The notes beneath the pieces are model-generated. The model was not told the DNA's origin. It searched no databases and saw only the letters and a program-made list of their open reading frames with translations. From Takakia lepidozioides (taxonomy: Eukaryota; Streptophyta; Takakiopsida; Takakiales; Takakiaceae): 60,000 bases of DNA. The first letter of the stretch is position 1. Each line of letters opens with the position of its first letter. Made by a program: the position numbers and the translations under genes. This document shows, in pieces, positions 22,060 through 34,600 of the stretch. The DNA lies in the NCBI GenBank assembly GCA_030704615.1, contig CM060732.1:37431053-37491052 (forward strand). The letters run 5' to 3'.

Positions 22060-23113
22060 CTGCAACGACTCCGGCAAGTTGGAGAAATTTGACAAATTGC
22101 GAATCATACCAAGTAACTTTGCCATGAATGTAGGTGTCAAATCTGCAATAGGATAATCTAGAAGGTCATGAAGTTTTGGACCGAGGAGAGCTCCTCCTCC
22201 ACCACTACTTTGGGTTTGTTGTATAGCAGTAGAGAAACAGTAGGCTGCATCATTGCGATTTTTTTCAACTGTGTAATATACTCAGATAACTCCATCCTCA
22301 CGTTCAATATGAGGAATCTCAAAAAAGTAGCCCTTGTGGATAAGATCATCATTGTACTCCAACTCAACATATCGCATACAATAATAGTTCCACTCTTTCT
22401 CATACCCAACCCAATTCTGAGCCTTGTGCTTACACTAACTGTGCCACACGAGTTGTGCATAAGACACAACACCCAATCCATTATTGAATGGAAAAAAAGA
22501 TATATTTTTATCTGAAATCTCCTTACCAACTTCCGAATTGTGCAGGTGATAGCATAGCCTCATCTGTAGGCTCTCCACCACATCTCCACCTGCCAGCAAC
22601 TTTGGATGACAACTTCTGAAGTTTTTCCATGACTCAAACTGATCCCGCCAAAATGCCATATATGTAGTAACATCTTCTTTCACCTTATTGACTACATCCT
22701 CCTTCTCAGGCAATACCTCCTCCCCCTTGAGGCGAAGCGTGGACCCCTTTTGAATATTGTAATCGCCCAAAGTTCGGCAATCGTCCAGCTCATTTCCGAC
22801 AAAAATCAAACGCTGATGGTCAGGAGGTATGCCCTCCTTGTCTTTGAATTTTAATCTTCATGTTACTGATGGTGTCAGAGCTCTCCACCTCCAAGGTGAT
22901 GGTCTTCCCTGTCAACGTCTTGACAAAAATTTGCATGCCTCCCCTAAGACGCAACACCGGATGCAAGGTGGACTCCTTTTGAATATTGTAATCGGCTAGG
23001 GTTCGGCCATCCTCCAACTGCTTACCGGCGAGGATATTATCGATGGTATCAAAACTCTCCACCTCCAAGGTGATCGTCTTTCCTGCCCAACCGGTCTTCA
23101 CAAAGATCTGCAT
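22060..23113 (-). pseudogene. degenerate polyubiquitin fused to an unknown C-terminal domain
   Basis: Two head-to-tail ubiquitin units on the minus strand. Unit 1 starts at 23113 ([20 protein letters not shown]); it has an altered KTLTGKT loop and lacks about 18 residues around lysine 27 to 48, but ends in LRLRGG. Unit 2 starts at 22936 ([20 protein letters not shown]), has one extra A near 22846 that shifts the frame inside the IQDKEGIPP block, resumes as [20 protein letters not shown], and ends LRLKGEEV instead of LRLRGG, so no cleavable diglycine remains. The same frame runs on for about 220 codons ([49 protein letters not shown]) with two stops and ends at a good donor (TTGCAG|GTATGT). 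I do not recognise the tail domain. Ubiquitin-tail fusions are known for ribosomal proteins, but this tail is neither eL40 nor eS31. Confidence 0.75.
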
Positions 23114-23179
23114 CTTGCAAGGATCTACAATCCCTCCACAGATAAACTTCAAAGCCTCAACGGATTGCCAGCGCAATTT

Positions 23180-24030
23180 CCTACGACAGATTTGTTCAAA
23201 ACAATGATAAGCCTAAATCACACAAACTCGAGACACGAGAAAGCACGGAAAGCAACGTATAAGAGACACGAGACACGAAAAAGCAGGGAACAGAGACAAC
23301 AACATATAAGGTAGGATAACCATGGCCGATAGCTACACAACTCGGAATTTTCACTGTGGTAGAAAGCGAAGATTCTCATAGAGATTATTTTATCTACTGT
23401 CGAAAAAGTGAATATCATGTCAAATTTTTAAATATTTTTATATCCCAAAACTGATAGATATTAATTTTCAAAATTTATTTGTAGACTACCCTTTAGTTGG
23501 TTTTCATACCAGCCTGGTGCCAAGGTCTTAGGACTCTTTCAAACTCTTCAAAAAAATAAAAAATAAAAATAATAAAAATAAAAATATCCTTTAAATCATA
23601 TCAATATATGAATCGAGACGTTTGCTTTGTTTTGTTTTGTTGGCCCTACCTTCTTAAGGCAGGACTATGCAAAGGGTTTCAGCTACTTTAACATCAATAC
23701 TTTCAATTAGACTTCCAATTTGATCAAGATAGTTGCCACCAGAATATTTTGCACATATTTCTAATGAATGACATCCTCTAGATCAACAGTTTCATGGTCA
23801 CAACCAGTTTTGTTTGGCCTTTAAGTCTAGAGTTCAACTTCTTGTGCATGCCATAAATGAGGATATTAGATATTACCTTACGTGCCACCCAAGTGATTCA
23901 GGGCTCTGTTACCGCGATATTTATTAATAAACACTGTGTGATCTTCCAGATTTTTACTATCTATTCATAATTACTAGAGGACAGGGCTTGCATGAATTGC
24001 ATGCATTTGCTTTTTTGTTTTGATTTGTTT
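23180..24030. other. AT-rich spacer, no gene
   Basis: Contains A/T-rich simple sequence around 23550-23590. No coding or RNA feature seen. Confidence 0.4.
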
Positions 24031-24213
24031 TGTAGAGTTGAGATGTCCCAAACTGCGGGGCCCCACCCTGAATGCTTGGTACTGTTGGAAAGCCCTCGAT
24101 GAGGAGGGGTGCACCGACTTGGTCTCATGATTATTGGACTTGCGGTGTGGGAGATGTGGAATTCCCAGTACTTTGGGTCACTGGAAATTCATGAATAATG
24201 GCAAAGTGGGCAT
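24031..24213 (+). repeat. dispersed repeat unit, copy 1 (partner 24950-25145)
   Basis: Shares blocks such as GGTACTGTTGGAAAGCC / GGTACCGTTGGAAAGCC, CTTGGTCTCATGAT and GTGTGGGAGATGT with copy 2, about 75-80% by eye. Confidence 0.65.
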
Positions 24214-24219
24214 TCCTGG

Positions 24220-24303
24220 GACAATGGTTGGAGCCTCGACATGAGAGATATCAAGGGAAGGGTCTCCGGTTCAAATCTGGTCGTAGGCTCTGTGGAAAAA
24301 AAT
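24220..24303 (+). repeat. tRNA-like SINE head with A-tail, copy 1
   Basis: GACAATGGTTGGAGCCTCGA (A-box-like), then GGTCTCCGGTTCAAATCTGG (B-box-like GGTTCAAATC) and a run of A. It is too degenerate to fold as a tRNA. Confidence 0.45.
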
Positions 24304-24347
24304 TGATGATAAATGGCTAAAACGAATTTCAAGTATTTTTGGTCGCT

Positions 24348-24434
24348 AGACAATGGTTGGAGCCTCGACAGGACGGATATCAAGGAAAAGGTCTCCAGTT
24401 CAAATCAGGTCGTAGATTTCGTAGTTAAAAAAAA
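24348..24434 (+). repeat. tRNA-like SINE head with A-tail, copy 2
   Basis: Same order as copy 1: GACAATGGTTGGAGCCTCGA, GGTCTCCAGTTCAAATCAGG and a terminal A8 run, 128 bp downstream in the same orientation. Confidence 0.45.
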
Positions 24435-24949
24435 TGAATAGACTTGGATGACTTAGATGACATTGGACACTTGGGCCAATGGCATAGACTACTCTGGAGG
24501 TCACACTTGGGCCTAGACATAGGAGATGCACTTGAATGCATAGGAGATTGCACTTGGGCTTAGATGACCCTGGACACTTGGGCCAACAGCACAGGCTACC
24601 CTAGTCAATATACGAAGGAAGCTAGTTTGTTTGTTGGCTCTGTTCCGCAAGGGATAGAGGCATTGTGGAGACTTCTTGCCTAGGCGGAGCTAGGCAAAGA
24701 ACGGAGAACTAGGCTTATCCATTTAGCCTAGAGAGAGAGAGAGCCTAGTCTTTAGAGGGTTGATGGGACCCGCAAGGGATAGAGGCATTGTGGAGGCATC
24801 TTTAGGGAGAGAACTAGGCTTATCCATTAAGCCTAGTCTATAGAGGGTTGATGGGAATGATTCATGAAGCCCTTGAAAAAGTATAAAACAACAACCACAA
24901 AATCACCAAAGGACAGAGTCTCTTGTGGCGGAGCTGCTTGTTTATTTTG

Positions 24950-25145
24950 TTTCGTTTTATTTTGTAGCATTGAGATCTCCCAAACCGCGGGGCCCAAGCC
25001 CTGGTGCCTGGTACCGTTGGAAAGCCGCTTGATGAGAAGGGGTGCATCGGCTTGGTCTCATGATTTTTGGATATGTGGTGTGGGAGATGTCGAATTTTAA
25101 GTACTTTTGGGTGCTGGAAATTTGGGAAAAATAGAAAAGTGGGTT
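24950..25145 (+). repeat. dispersed repeat unit, copy 2
   Basis: Partner of 24031-24213. Starts near TTTTGTAGCATTGAGATC and ends near TAGAAAAGTGGG. Confidence 0.65.
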
Positions 25146-25162
25146 TTCTTGGAACACCTCGA

Positions 25163-25224
25163 TGGGAGATATATCAATAATGATTGGATATATTACTACT
25201 CAATAAATTCATGGAAAAAAAAAA
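25163..25224 (+). repeat. near-exact 57-bp direct repeat (partner 25709-25769)
   Basis: GGGAGATATATCAATAATG through CTACTCAATAAATTCA is found at both places with one difference (CATGG versus CACGG), 546 bp apart. It may be the short terminal repeats of a lost insert or a recent local duplication. Confidence 0.75.
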
Positions 25225-26164
25225 TTCGGGCCTTGATATGGGAGACGTACTTGGATACATAGGAAATTGCACACTGGGCTTAGATGGGCCTTGACATGGG
25301 AGACGCACATGGGAGATGCCCTTGGATACATAGGAGACGCACTTGGATACATAGAGATTGCACTTGGGCTTAGATGGGCCTCGACATAGGAGACGCACTG
25401 GGATACATAGGAAATTGCACTTGGTCTTAGATTCAATTCTTCACACTTGGGCCAACGGCATAGACTACCCTAGAGGTCGCATTTGGGCCTTGACATAGGA
25501 GACTCACTTAGATACATATGAGATTGCTTAGATGACACTGGACACTTGGGCCAACGGCACACTACACCCTAGAGGTCGCATTTGGGCCTCAACATAGGAT
25601 ACGCACTTGGATACATAGGAGATTGCACTTGGGCTTAGATGACCCTGGACACTTGGGCCAACGGCACATGCTACCCTAGAGGTCGCACTTGAGCCTCGAC
25701 AATGGACATATGGGAGATATATCAATAATGATTGGATATATTACTACTCAATAAATTCACGGAAAAAAATAAACTGGTTTTTCAAATATATGATTGTATG
25801 TAACTCTTTCACCAAATTCTAATTTCTCAATTACATTAGATTGTCGCTCATTTTGTTCATGTTTACAATATTCTTTGAACATTAGTTCATTCATGTACCA
25901 CACATTCTTTGTAACTAAACAAACATCCAACTTCTTTTAGTATATCGATTTCAATTCTTGACACATGGGCCTCGACATATGAGACACACTTGGATATATA
26001 GGGATTACACTTGGACTTAGATGACACTGGACACTTGGGCCAACGACATAGGCTACCCTAGTTAAGAATGAAAGGCCGAGCCCAAAGAACACATAGTAAG
26101 GTTCAATAAAAAACAGGGAAAAAATAACCTTGTGGAGGCCATGAAGGCAGTAGGACAGGGATAC

Positions 26165-26310
26165 CAAAAATGAAATGGTCGTTTGAGCTATTCAAACTGC
26201 CATTTGAATAGACCAAATTGGCTCATTCCAATATTCAAATGGTCATTTGAGTAGACCAAATGGCCCATTTCAATATTGAAATGGCCATTTGAATGGCCCA
26301 AATATGCCTC
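26165..26310. repeat. palindrome-rich CATTTGAATAG / ATGGCCATTT repeat
   Basis: Alternating CATTTGA and AAATGGCC blocks in both orientations around AATATTGAAATGGCCATTTG, able to form hairpins. No terminal signature is clear. Confidence 0.5.
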
Positions 26311-28640
26311 CATCCTCATTGAAGCGCCCTCTTGAAAACGCTCCATGTAGTTAGTATCCCTTAAAAACTACCCTAAACCCTACCCCTCCATCCTCTCCCT
26401 CAACCGGCGCATGCATGGTAGCGCATGCATGGTATTGGAGTGGTAGTGTGAGGAAGAAGACCAGATTAGTCTGGTTTGTGCCAGGGTTTTAGAAGTCCAT
26501 GTATCCTGCCCTACCAGGGTATTGCATGGTCCTGCCCTTGTAGGTACCCCACTGGTATCATACCATTAACCTGAAGTTGATAACCCGCACCTATATATCG
26601 GTCCAACACTGGTTTCGACAAAATCTCAATACCAAGCCCAAAAGGACACCCAACTCTATCTTCAACCTCGGAACCCAACCCAATCTGGATACACTAACAG
26701 ACACACCAGGCAACATCTCAACTGAACCGCTATGGAAAATGTTCGAGGCCCAATCCCACGTCAATAAACCAACTGTCCCCTGTGCTCGGATTCTGTGGAC
26801 CACCCTCAACCATGCCAATGTGCAATTCGTCAATTTTCCCTCGCATGCGGTAAATGGCTTTGTTCTTGCATACCCAATGTCCTCTGGTGGCATTGAATTC
26901 TGCCCAAATCTGACTGCATCAATCATCACATTAACCTACACTGTCAGCAGTCAGCACTCTCCTACCTACCTAACTAATCCCTCCTCACTGTACATAATTC
27001 ACAACCTTTGGTATGACCTCTGTTTGGTCTGCAATGTCAGAACTCATTAAAGTAACCCACCATGGGATTCATGTGGGCGAGGCCTATTATGCACTCTAGA
27101 GACAAGGCACAATGTACATGGAACATGACATTACAGAGGTTTTACTAGCCTCGTTTGCAACCCTGGGGACTCTCTTGTGCCAACCATCACATGGCAGGAG
27201 AGTGGTGAATGTTCCCTCCATCTTGACATGAGGACATGGATCCCCCCACCCCTTCTATTTTCTGTGCCTAAGGAAGGCCTGTCCCCATGGGGGACGAAAT
27301 CCAAAAGTCAGCCGCCACCCTCAGCTATACTGGATCAAGATAGTAATGGGCTGTTTGATATTGTGACCCTGCACCAAGATATGAGTCACAAGTCACAACA
27401 TCAGGCGGCCTAAAATTGGCAATAGACCCTTGTCTTCCCTCTCCCACTCCTCTCAACTTGCCCTTCACATGCCAAAGGCGACACTCCATCCTTCATTGTA
27501 GTGACCTGAGATTAAATGCGGGATTGCCCATATTGGTCCACATGAGGGGAAGGCCCTTGGTGTGGGGCCTTCCTGGATTTGAGGGCCTCAAAGGGAGGGC
27601 GAATGTTTTGATGTAATTGCAGCCATCCCCGTTTAGATGTCCAATCATCTTTACATCGGTCGGGACGGGACGACGGGACCCACTTGTGTCGAGAGTCGAG
27701 ACGATCGAGTCGGTGGGGCAACACATAACATAACGGAACAGATTTGCAGTCTTGGGAATTGAAATGAAGCAACAGTGCAGGATTGTAGCAAAATGCGGAG
27801 GTGGACGCTGAAAAACTGGCCAAGTTGTTGGGGTGATATAAGTAAGTAAGACTAAGTTACGGAGTCGCAGTGTTGCAGTGTCAAAGAAGCCAAAGTCTCT
27901 CTCTCGTGTCTGCGCGAGCTGCAGCAGCAGCAGGCTGCAGCTCTCTGCCATTGTTCGCACGTGCCGGACTTCCTTTCCCAATTCCTCGTCTGTCGCCTTG
28001 GCTTGCTGTGGCGGTGGAGCTTGGGAACCGCAGTGTGGCAGCGGGCCTGCTTGTCTCACAATGCTGCCAATATTCCGATGGCAGTTTGTGTGGGCATTAA
28101 TAGCAGTGTAAGAAGTAGCAGCTGGGCTTGCAAGGATGGCAAGCTTGCTGTTGCTATGCACGAAATGTTCGGCTTCAGGCGGTAGAAGGTAAGGGTTTGA
28201 ATAGCGTAGGTGGAGACGGACAGGAGGAGTACTATGCTTGTGCCAGGCATTGACAATCTGCTGGTGAGAGTGGCAAGGAAGAAGGTTACTGCCTGCCCAA
28301 GTGTGGAGGTCAAGGGATAAGGTTTACTCAGCTGAGCTTATGCAGTGTTGCAATACCTCTTGCACCCAAACATCCTCTTCCACCAGCTCAATTTTTTTCA
28401 TCAACTGCAGCAGCACTTTTTGTTTGTGGCGCAGCAGACCGCTGGAAGCAGTTCGAAGTGAAGATGCGTTCAGGTTCCTGTCCTGATGGTGCTACATTGG
28501 TTTTCTTCGGATGGATGTCGATACAAGTTCCCTCCAGGTGCTCTATGGAGTCAGATAGGCAGCGATATGCGCGGATTGGCGTCATCGAAGTAAAGGGCTT
28601 CCGGAGGATGCTGGAGAGCGCCTGACACAGGGACATCAGA
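26311..28640. other. upstream region of the Ser/Pro-rich gene; no separate gene supported
   Basis: Open frames at 26577-27050 (plus) and 27493-28161 (minus) lack motifs and exon structure. A direct repeat GCGCATGCATGGTA lies at 26406-26430. The final ~700 bases should hold the 5' UTR and promoter of the gene starting at 28641; I see no clear TATA box. Confidence 0.35.
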
Positions 28641-31600
28641 ATGGATAGAGGGACGTGGGCGGCTGCTGGACAGCACCGCCGCGGGCGCAGTACCGGCAGC
28701 ATGGTGAAGGAGAAGGACGAAGACCTGGCCTTGTTCAAGGATATGCGCACTCGGGAGCACACTCAGTTCTTGCATCCAAACACTCAGGACCTCGAAGCCT
28801 CTCTCTGTATGCCCTCTTCCTAGCCACTGCTTCCCCTATCTCCTTTTCATCCCCCTTTCCCTTTGTGATTTTTGGGTATCTCCGTGTCTGCTGCCCCTCT
28901 TTCAGCTCGCTCGGGACCATATGCTCAAAGGTTTTGTGCATTTGCAAGATACAATTAGAAAGACAGTTTTTTTCCAAGAACCACATGGCATGTTTAGTGT
29001 CAGGTGTAGACCTGGCAGAGAGAAACTCAGGCTAGGAAGAGGAAAGTTGGTGCCGCATTCTAGCACTGTTCATGATTGATAATGCCACCGAGAGGTGATA
29101 GCCATTGCACGGTGGGAAGGGCAAGTAGGAAGGCAACAACGTTTGTGAACCACAAAATCAATGAAAATGATGTGTTGTGAAGGTGGAGAGGTTGAAGGCT
29201 GATGGGCAGCATAGAAGAGGGGAACTTCGAGGTGTGAGATGGAGTCATGGTGACATTCTAGAGGTTAAGATGGAAATGGCAGATAGAGGAAAGGGGTTTT
29301 TGGAGGGCCTCTAGAGTACAGTTTTATCCTGTAGATTCTTGATCATTATACAATATGGCTCATTCTCATTGCGTATTCAGTTGTCTAGTCTTCTCTGAAC
29401 ACACTCGGCCATAACTCTGAAATTATGGTCAATTCTTACATACAATCCAGTACATTGCATTAGGAAGGCAGAGTGGCCATCTGAGAAAAAATGTAGACAT
29501 GAGGAGAGGACTACAAGTGGATACCATGGTTGGAAAGACTTGACAAATGGAGGAAATGAAGACTTTATGGGAGGGAGTGAGTTATTAACTGAGAGTTGTG
29601 GTTTCTGTTGTAGCCACTAAGTTTGGTGGACTATCAGGATACCAAGGTGCAGCCCCCCCCATCAAGCGAAAAGGAGTGGGGAGCGACTTGCTCAATTCTG
29701 ATATAGACAAGAATGACTATGACTGGTCAGCTTCTTCTTCCTTCCTATATGTTTGTGGTTTACTCAAGTCTGTGTACACTCAACCTCTTCCCTTCCAGCC
29801 TTTAAAACTACTTTCATGTCCCAATAGTAACTTGCATTAATAGGATGATGAACATTTGCGATGGAGTCATAAAAAATAGGAAGGCTGGATCCAGGATTTT
29901 CTAGCTACCTATCCACATTTTATCTCCAGGAAGGGCTGCAGTATAATGTAATTCAGTGTGGAAGCAAAGCTTGTTATGTCTGTCTATATTGCAATAGCAT
30001 TCTAAGCTATCCTAAATATTGCACTCATCTCAAAGCTGAAGTGTGACCTTTTCTCACTGAAAGCCTGTTACATAGGTTTACAACCAAGATTTATTGCAGT
30101 AGCTCTGACATTGCCCCCCATCAAACAAGTTCTGTTTCTTCCTATCTTCGGGCACCTTTAAGAAGCAAGTTCTCTCTCTCTCTTCCCTTTCCTTGCCTTG
30201 AAACTCTGGTGTCACACCTTGATGTTAAGGTTTTGATGACTGCGGGAAGTGCATATGGCCCGGGGTTGTTCTGATACTACAGGCTATTGACACCCCCAGC
30301 CACACCACTCTTTCCATCACTGGATAGCGAATCAGCAGCTTACAGTGCCTTGCATCAAGCTGTTCTGAAGAATTCCTCACTCTCTGCCATCAAGACATCA
30401 AGAGTAAGTTTCCATATTATTGCCAGTTTGGACTTTTGCTGCACACTTCATGAGGTTTGGCTTACTATTGTTCACAAAGATGTGCAAGATGTTGAAATCT
30501 GTTGAACATAAAGGCTCTTTCTGAGATATTCTGGGTGGGTCCGCAGATATCGAGTGGTCGATCAGACCCTTCTCCGAAAGCCACACGAGGCAATCCAAGC
30601 CCTCAACGGGCGAGCAGTGGAAGCCCATTTCACAGCAATTCTAGATCTCGAGCATCTCCAGCACCTGCTGATACACGTAACTCCCGGCCTTCCACGCCCA
30701 CCAGATCTTCCACCCCTACGAGACCTTCAACACCTACAGCAAGGCTGTCCTCTTGTATGCCTAGGCACTCAAGTCCATCAGCAAGGCCCTCCACTCCTAC
30801 AGCTAGGCCCTCCACCCCTACAGCTAGGCCCTCCAGGCCCTCTACTCCTACAGGTAGGCCCTCCACACCTACTCTGCAGAGGTCAAGTTCAAGCCCTGTA
30901 AGTGGTCGGCTGTCTGCTTCTGCTAGTAGGGCTGGTCCTTCTCCTACTAGAGGCACCAGCTCAACTGGCTCTACAGCAGCCCGAGGATGCTCCCCTGTGA
31001 GAGGCAGCAGCCGGGGAAGCTCTCCCGCAAGAGGCAGCAACCCAGCACCTGCAAGGGGCCGGTCATCATCACCAAGAGCGCATCCTGCCTTGCCAGATGA
31101 CTTCCCGTCAGAGACGCCCCCAAATTTGCGCACCTTAGACCGACCCACCTCAGCTCCACGACGGCCTGCAGGGTTTAACAGTGGTGTGGTGCGAACCTCT
31201 GAAGGTCTAGAAAGAAATGGAAAGTCCTGGGGCCATGCCACCTCCCCAACTTTTTTCTGGAGCCATAGCTCCAATAGCCAGGACCAAGAGCGTTCCAGTG
31301 TCCAGTCTAGTCGTGCATCGTCTGACGATGACAGTAGTTTTGAGGCGTCTTCACAGTCTGTAATATCGAGCAGGAGAGTCACCCCAGAGCGGGCAGGTTA
31401 TGGACGGCGGTCGGCAGTACCCAAAGAAGACCTCCTGAATCCACGCCCAAGCCTGCAGGCGAAGCGACCTGTGTCCCAAAGAGATTTGCCTCAGACCTCA
31501 TTTTCCAGAAAGTCTCTGGACTCTCCTGCACGCCACTTGGTAAGCAATATGTCAGCTCTACAGGTTTCAGTGTGAGGTGTATATACTGTTTTCTTCCTGA

Positions 31601-34600
31601 TATACCTTGCAGTTTTTAATCCAGAGGGCACTTCTAAGATTTATTAGCTGGAATCTTTTGGAAACTGCAGTCAGGATTTGCTTCCTGTTCTAGTTTGTGC
31701 CTGAGGTTTTCCAGGGGACAAGTGCAGATTCTTGCCGTGAAAATGAATCTGGGCCCTGGGATGTTGTCTCACATTACAATCACAGAAAAGCTCACTTGCA
31801 GTTGCTGCATTAAGACTTACTTGTTGGACTTGCCATACCAATCAACCTCACATGCAGTCCTGACTCAATGATGTATGTCATTCAAATTACAGGATGTCCA
31901 TCAAAGCTCACCCAATGGCTTTAGACCTTTCATGACTTTCACCTCAATCTCATCATTCCACAGCAGCAGGGCCTCTATCTCCCTTAGGAAACCACACATA
32001 GGTACAGACTCAAAGCCAACGACTCCGAGCAGCACTGCCAGTTCAGACCAGGGTGCTAGTGTGGTACATAACAGTGAGGCAGAGGACGACTCATTGAGTG
32101 ACAGAGGGAGACGGTTGTCACCGGGGGGACATGCTGAGGTCCTTGTGCTTGATAAAGAGGGGGTCAAGAACTCCAGCTGGGATACCCACCAATATGAGAG
32201 GGACAGCAAGCCACATGAGCACGCATACATGGATAGGAATGATGTGGAGAGTCTCCCTTGCTCCGAGGGGACAAACTTGGGTGATAATGACTACTTCCCT
32301 AGTTATATGAGTTGCGAGCAAACCCACTCCGAAGAGAAGGAGTTCAAGAGGGCCCAAGAGTTTGATTCAGTGAGGGCAAATGATAAGGTGCATTCATTCA
32401 GCCTCTTGGAAAACCGTATCTTGGCAAACAGTACTGAGCCTGAGCTTGGGAGTCTGGCCATCAACTATTCAGTCCCCAAGGGTCAGACAGCCTGTAAGGA
32501 AGGTGGCGAGTCTGCTAGAATCAGAGGGAATGGATGCTCCCACAATGAGGATGGACCGAAAGGGCTGCATTTGTTGAGACAAGCAGATGAATTGATCATG
32601 CACGATCGTCATCCTGAGGGCATTAACTCAGAATACTTCAAAGACCCTAAATGTGCACAGGGAGTTGTAGATAACATGGTAGTCAAAGTTGAGACTGCTT
32701 GTGTGGAAGTTGGGGGATTGGTTACGTACAAAGAGAGAGGCCGCCTGCAAGAGCCCCTAGATTGTGCAGTCGAGGATGATGAGAGTGGCTTGTGTCGACA
32801 TGTGGACAGTCCTAAATTGGACTTCAGCAAGGAGTCAGAATACGGGAGTGATGTGACGTCTTTACCTTTCAGTGGTACTCTGTCTTGCCATGATGTTCTG
32901 GGCCCCAACGAAATTAGCCAAACAGAGAGCCCAAAGTGTAAGCAGGATGGACAACCAGTGTTCACTGGGGAAAGGGACAAGATGAGTACATGTAGTCCTT
33001 ACCAGCACCGCAACTTGGAACAATGTCAGGATTCTCACACTGTGAACATCAACTTTTTGGGTCAGAAGGACAAGGTTCATTGTCATGGATCAGGTGATCC
33101 CACTAGAAACAGAGGTGAAGAAAGCTCACATTGTGAAAAGGAGGTAGAATGCACTTTGGAGAGGGACGACAAAGAAGTTCACTGGTGTGACTGCATAGAA
33201 GACTTCTGCAAGAAGCATACTGACAGAGTAGATGGTTTTGGAGCAAAGGTGGAGGCTCCTGGTCTGGATAGTGATGAGCCCAAGCTTCATGAAATAATGA
33301 GGGGCTTTCAATGTAAGAGACAGATACAGAACGAGGAGGATCGGCAGAGGGAGACAGACAAGAACGCCAGGTCTCACTCCTTGGTGACCTCCAATATGAA
33401 GTCATGTGATGCGGTGGCCTGCAGGAGTTCAGGTGAAATCTCTTCTGAATTTAAGGTTGAAAGCCCTGCCCAAGAAACTGCTAAGGTCCCTGCAAGGAGA
33501 GGGGGGGAAATTTCTACGCTCAGAGAGAAGGACAAGGGGTTCGATTTGGAGTTTGAAAACGCAAGCAATGAAGTTGGGCAAGAGCCGAAGTTTGGGAACC
33601 AGGATGGAGAACAACTCATTACCAAGATTGAGGACCCTATTCAGGCAGTTGGTCAGATATTTCATACAAATGGAGCTGGCTGCAGAGAAAATGGGAAGCA
33701 TTACCAAGAAGCTCATAAATCAATTAATATTGTGAGGATTACAGAAAGTATGCTTATGGATAGCCATGTAGAGGACCCTTACTTAGAAGCCTGTCGTGTA
33801 CCTAGATGTGGGGGCGACGATGCCTTAACTCGAGATATTTTGAGTAGCACAATTTGCGAGTCCACTGTAAATGTGCATATGCTGCAGCCTGACGAGCCAG
33901 AGGATGCTTGCAGTCAGGAATCTGAAGGACAAGATGTTCAGGAAATTTGTCATAGACAAGTCCCAGCTGAGGAGCAAGCATTTGTTGATATCCCAGAAGA
34001 CCCATGTGGAGGTGTGGTGCGGGGAACAGGTGCTTCCAATATTACTGATATTTGGTTCAATGATGAGGAGAAAACTTGTCTTGAACCCCTGGATGTTGAA
34101 ACCAATGCCCCTCTTGTTCGATGTAAGAATGTCAAGTACACACAACCAAAGGAAGTGCTTGAGGCAGCTGATATGCATGATTCGACAGAGCCACATATCT
34201 CTGTGGATTTGGAAGCAGAATTGTGTGAAAGTGGCAAGCCCTCTCTGGCATTGAAGGGCATGTCATACTGGGTAGATGAATCCAAGTCTGTTTCACTTGG
34301 TGAGCCAGGGAAGGAATTAAAGCAGCTGGAAACCCCAGATCCAGACCACGTGACATCCCTGGCTGTAGGCCTAGAGCAAAGTAACAGGGTCAATCATAGC
34401 CTTGTTCAGCATTTTGATCCCATGTGTTACCCCAGCTGGGAGGAAGTGCAGAACTGCAATCCACAGGAGCGAGCAGTTGAGGCAGCAACCAATTTTGGGC
34501 TTTCAAGGCCCTTGGCGGCTACTAATGGAGGGCTATGCAGAAACAGTCAGGGATTGCAAGGTGCTTTGTTGAAGAACACCTCCTTGAAGTCAGGTGGAAG

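Larger units (their letters stand above)
24480..25680. repeat. degenerate minisatellite, ~55-60 bp unit
   Basis: Recurring blocks CTTGGATACATAGGA, ATTGCACTTGGGCTTAGATG and CACTTGGGCCAACGGCA at 24508-24600, 25230-25440 and 25470-25680, partly interrupted by copy 2 of the dispersed repeat. Confidence 0.65.

Noticed and set aside
24220-24434. Two functional tRNA genes
   Set aside because: B-box-like words are present, but no cloverleaf pairing or anticodon loop is evident and A-tails follow; better read as SINE heads.
27493-28161. 222-codon minus-strand open frame
   Set aside because: No motif and unlikely composition; it overlaps the probable promoter of the plus-strand gene and a competing frame of similar length. 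Probably chance.
30630-31382. 250-codon minus-strand frame rich in Val/Gly/Glu/Leu repeats
   Set aside because: Exact antisense of the RPSTPT-repeat exon of the Ser/Pro-rich gene; repeats on one strand keep the other open.
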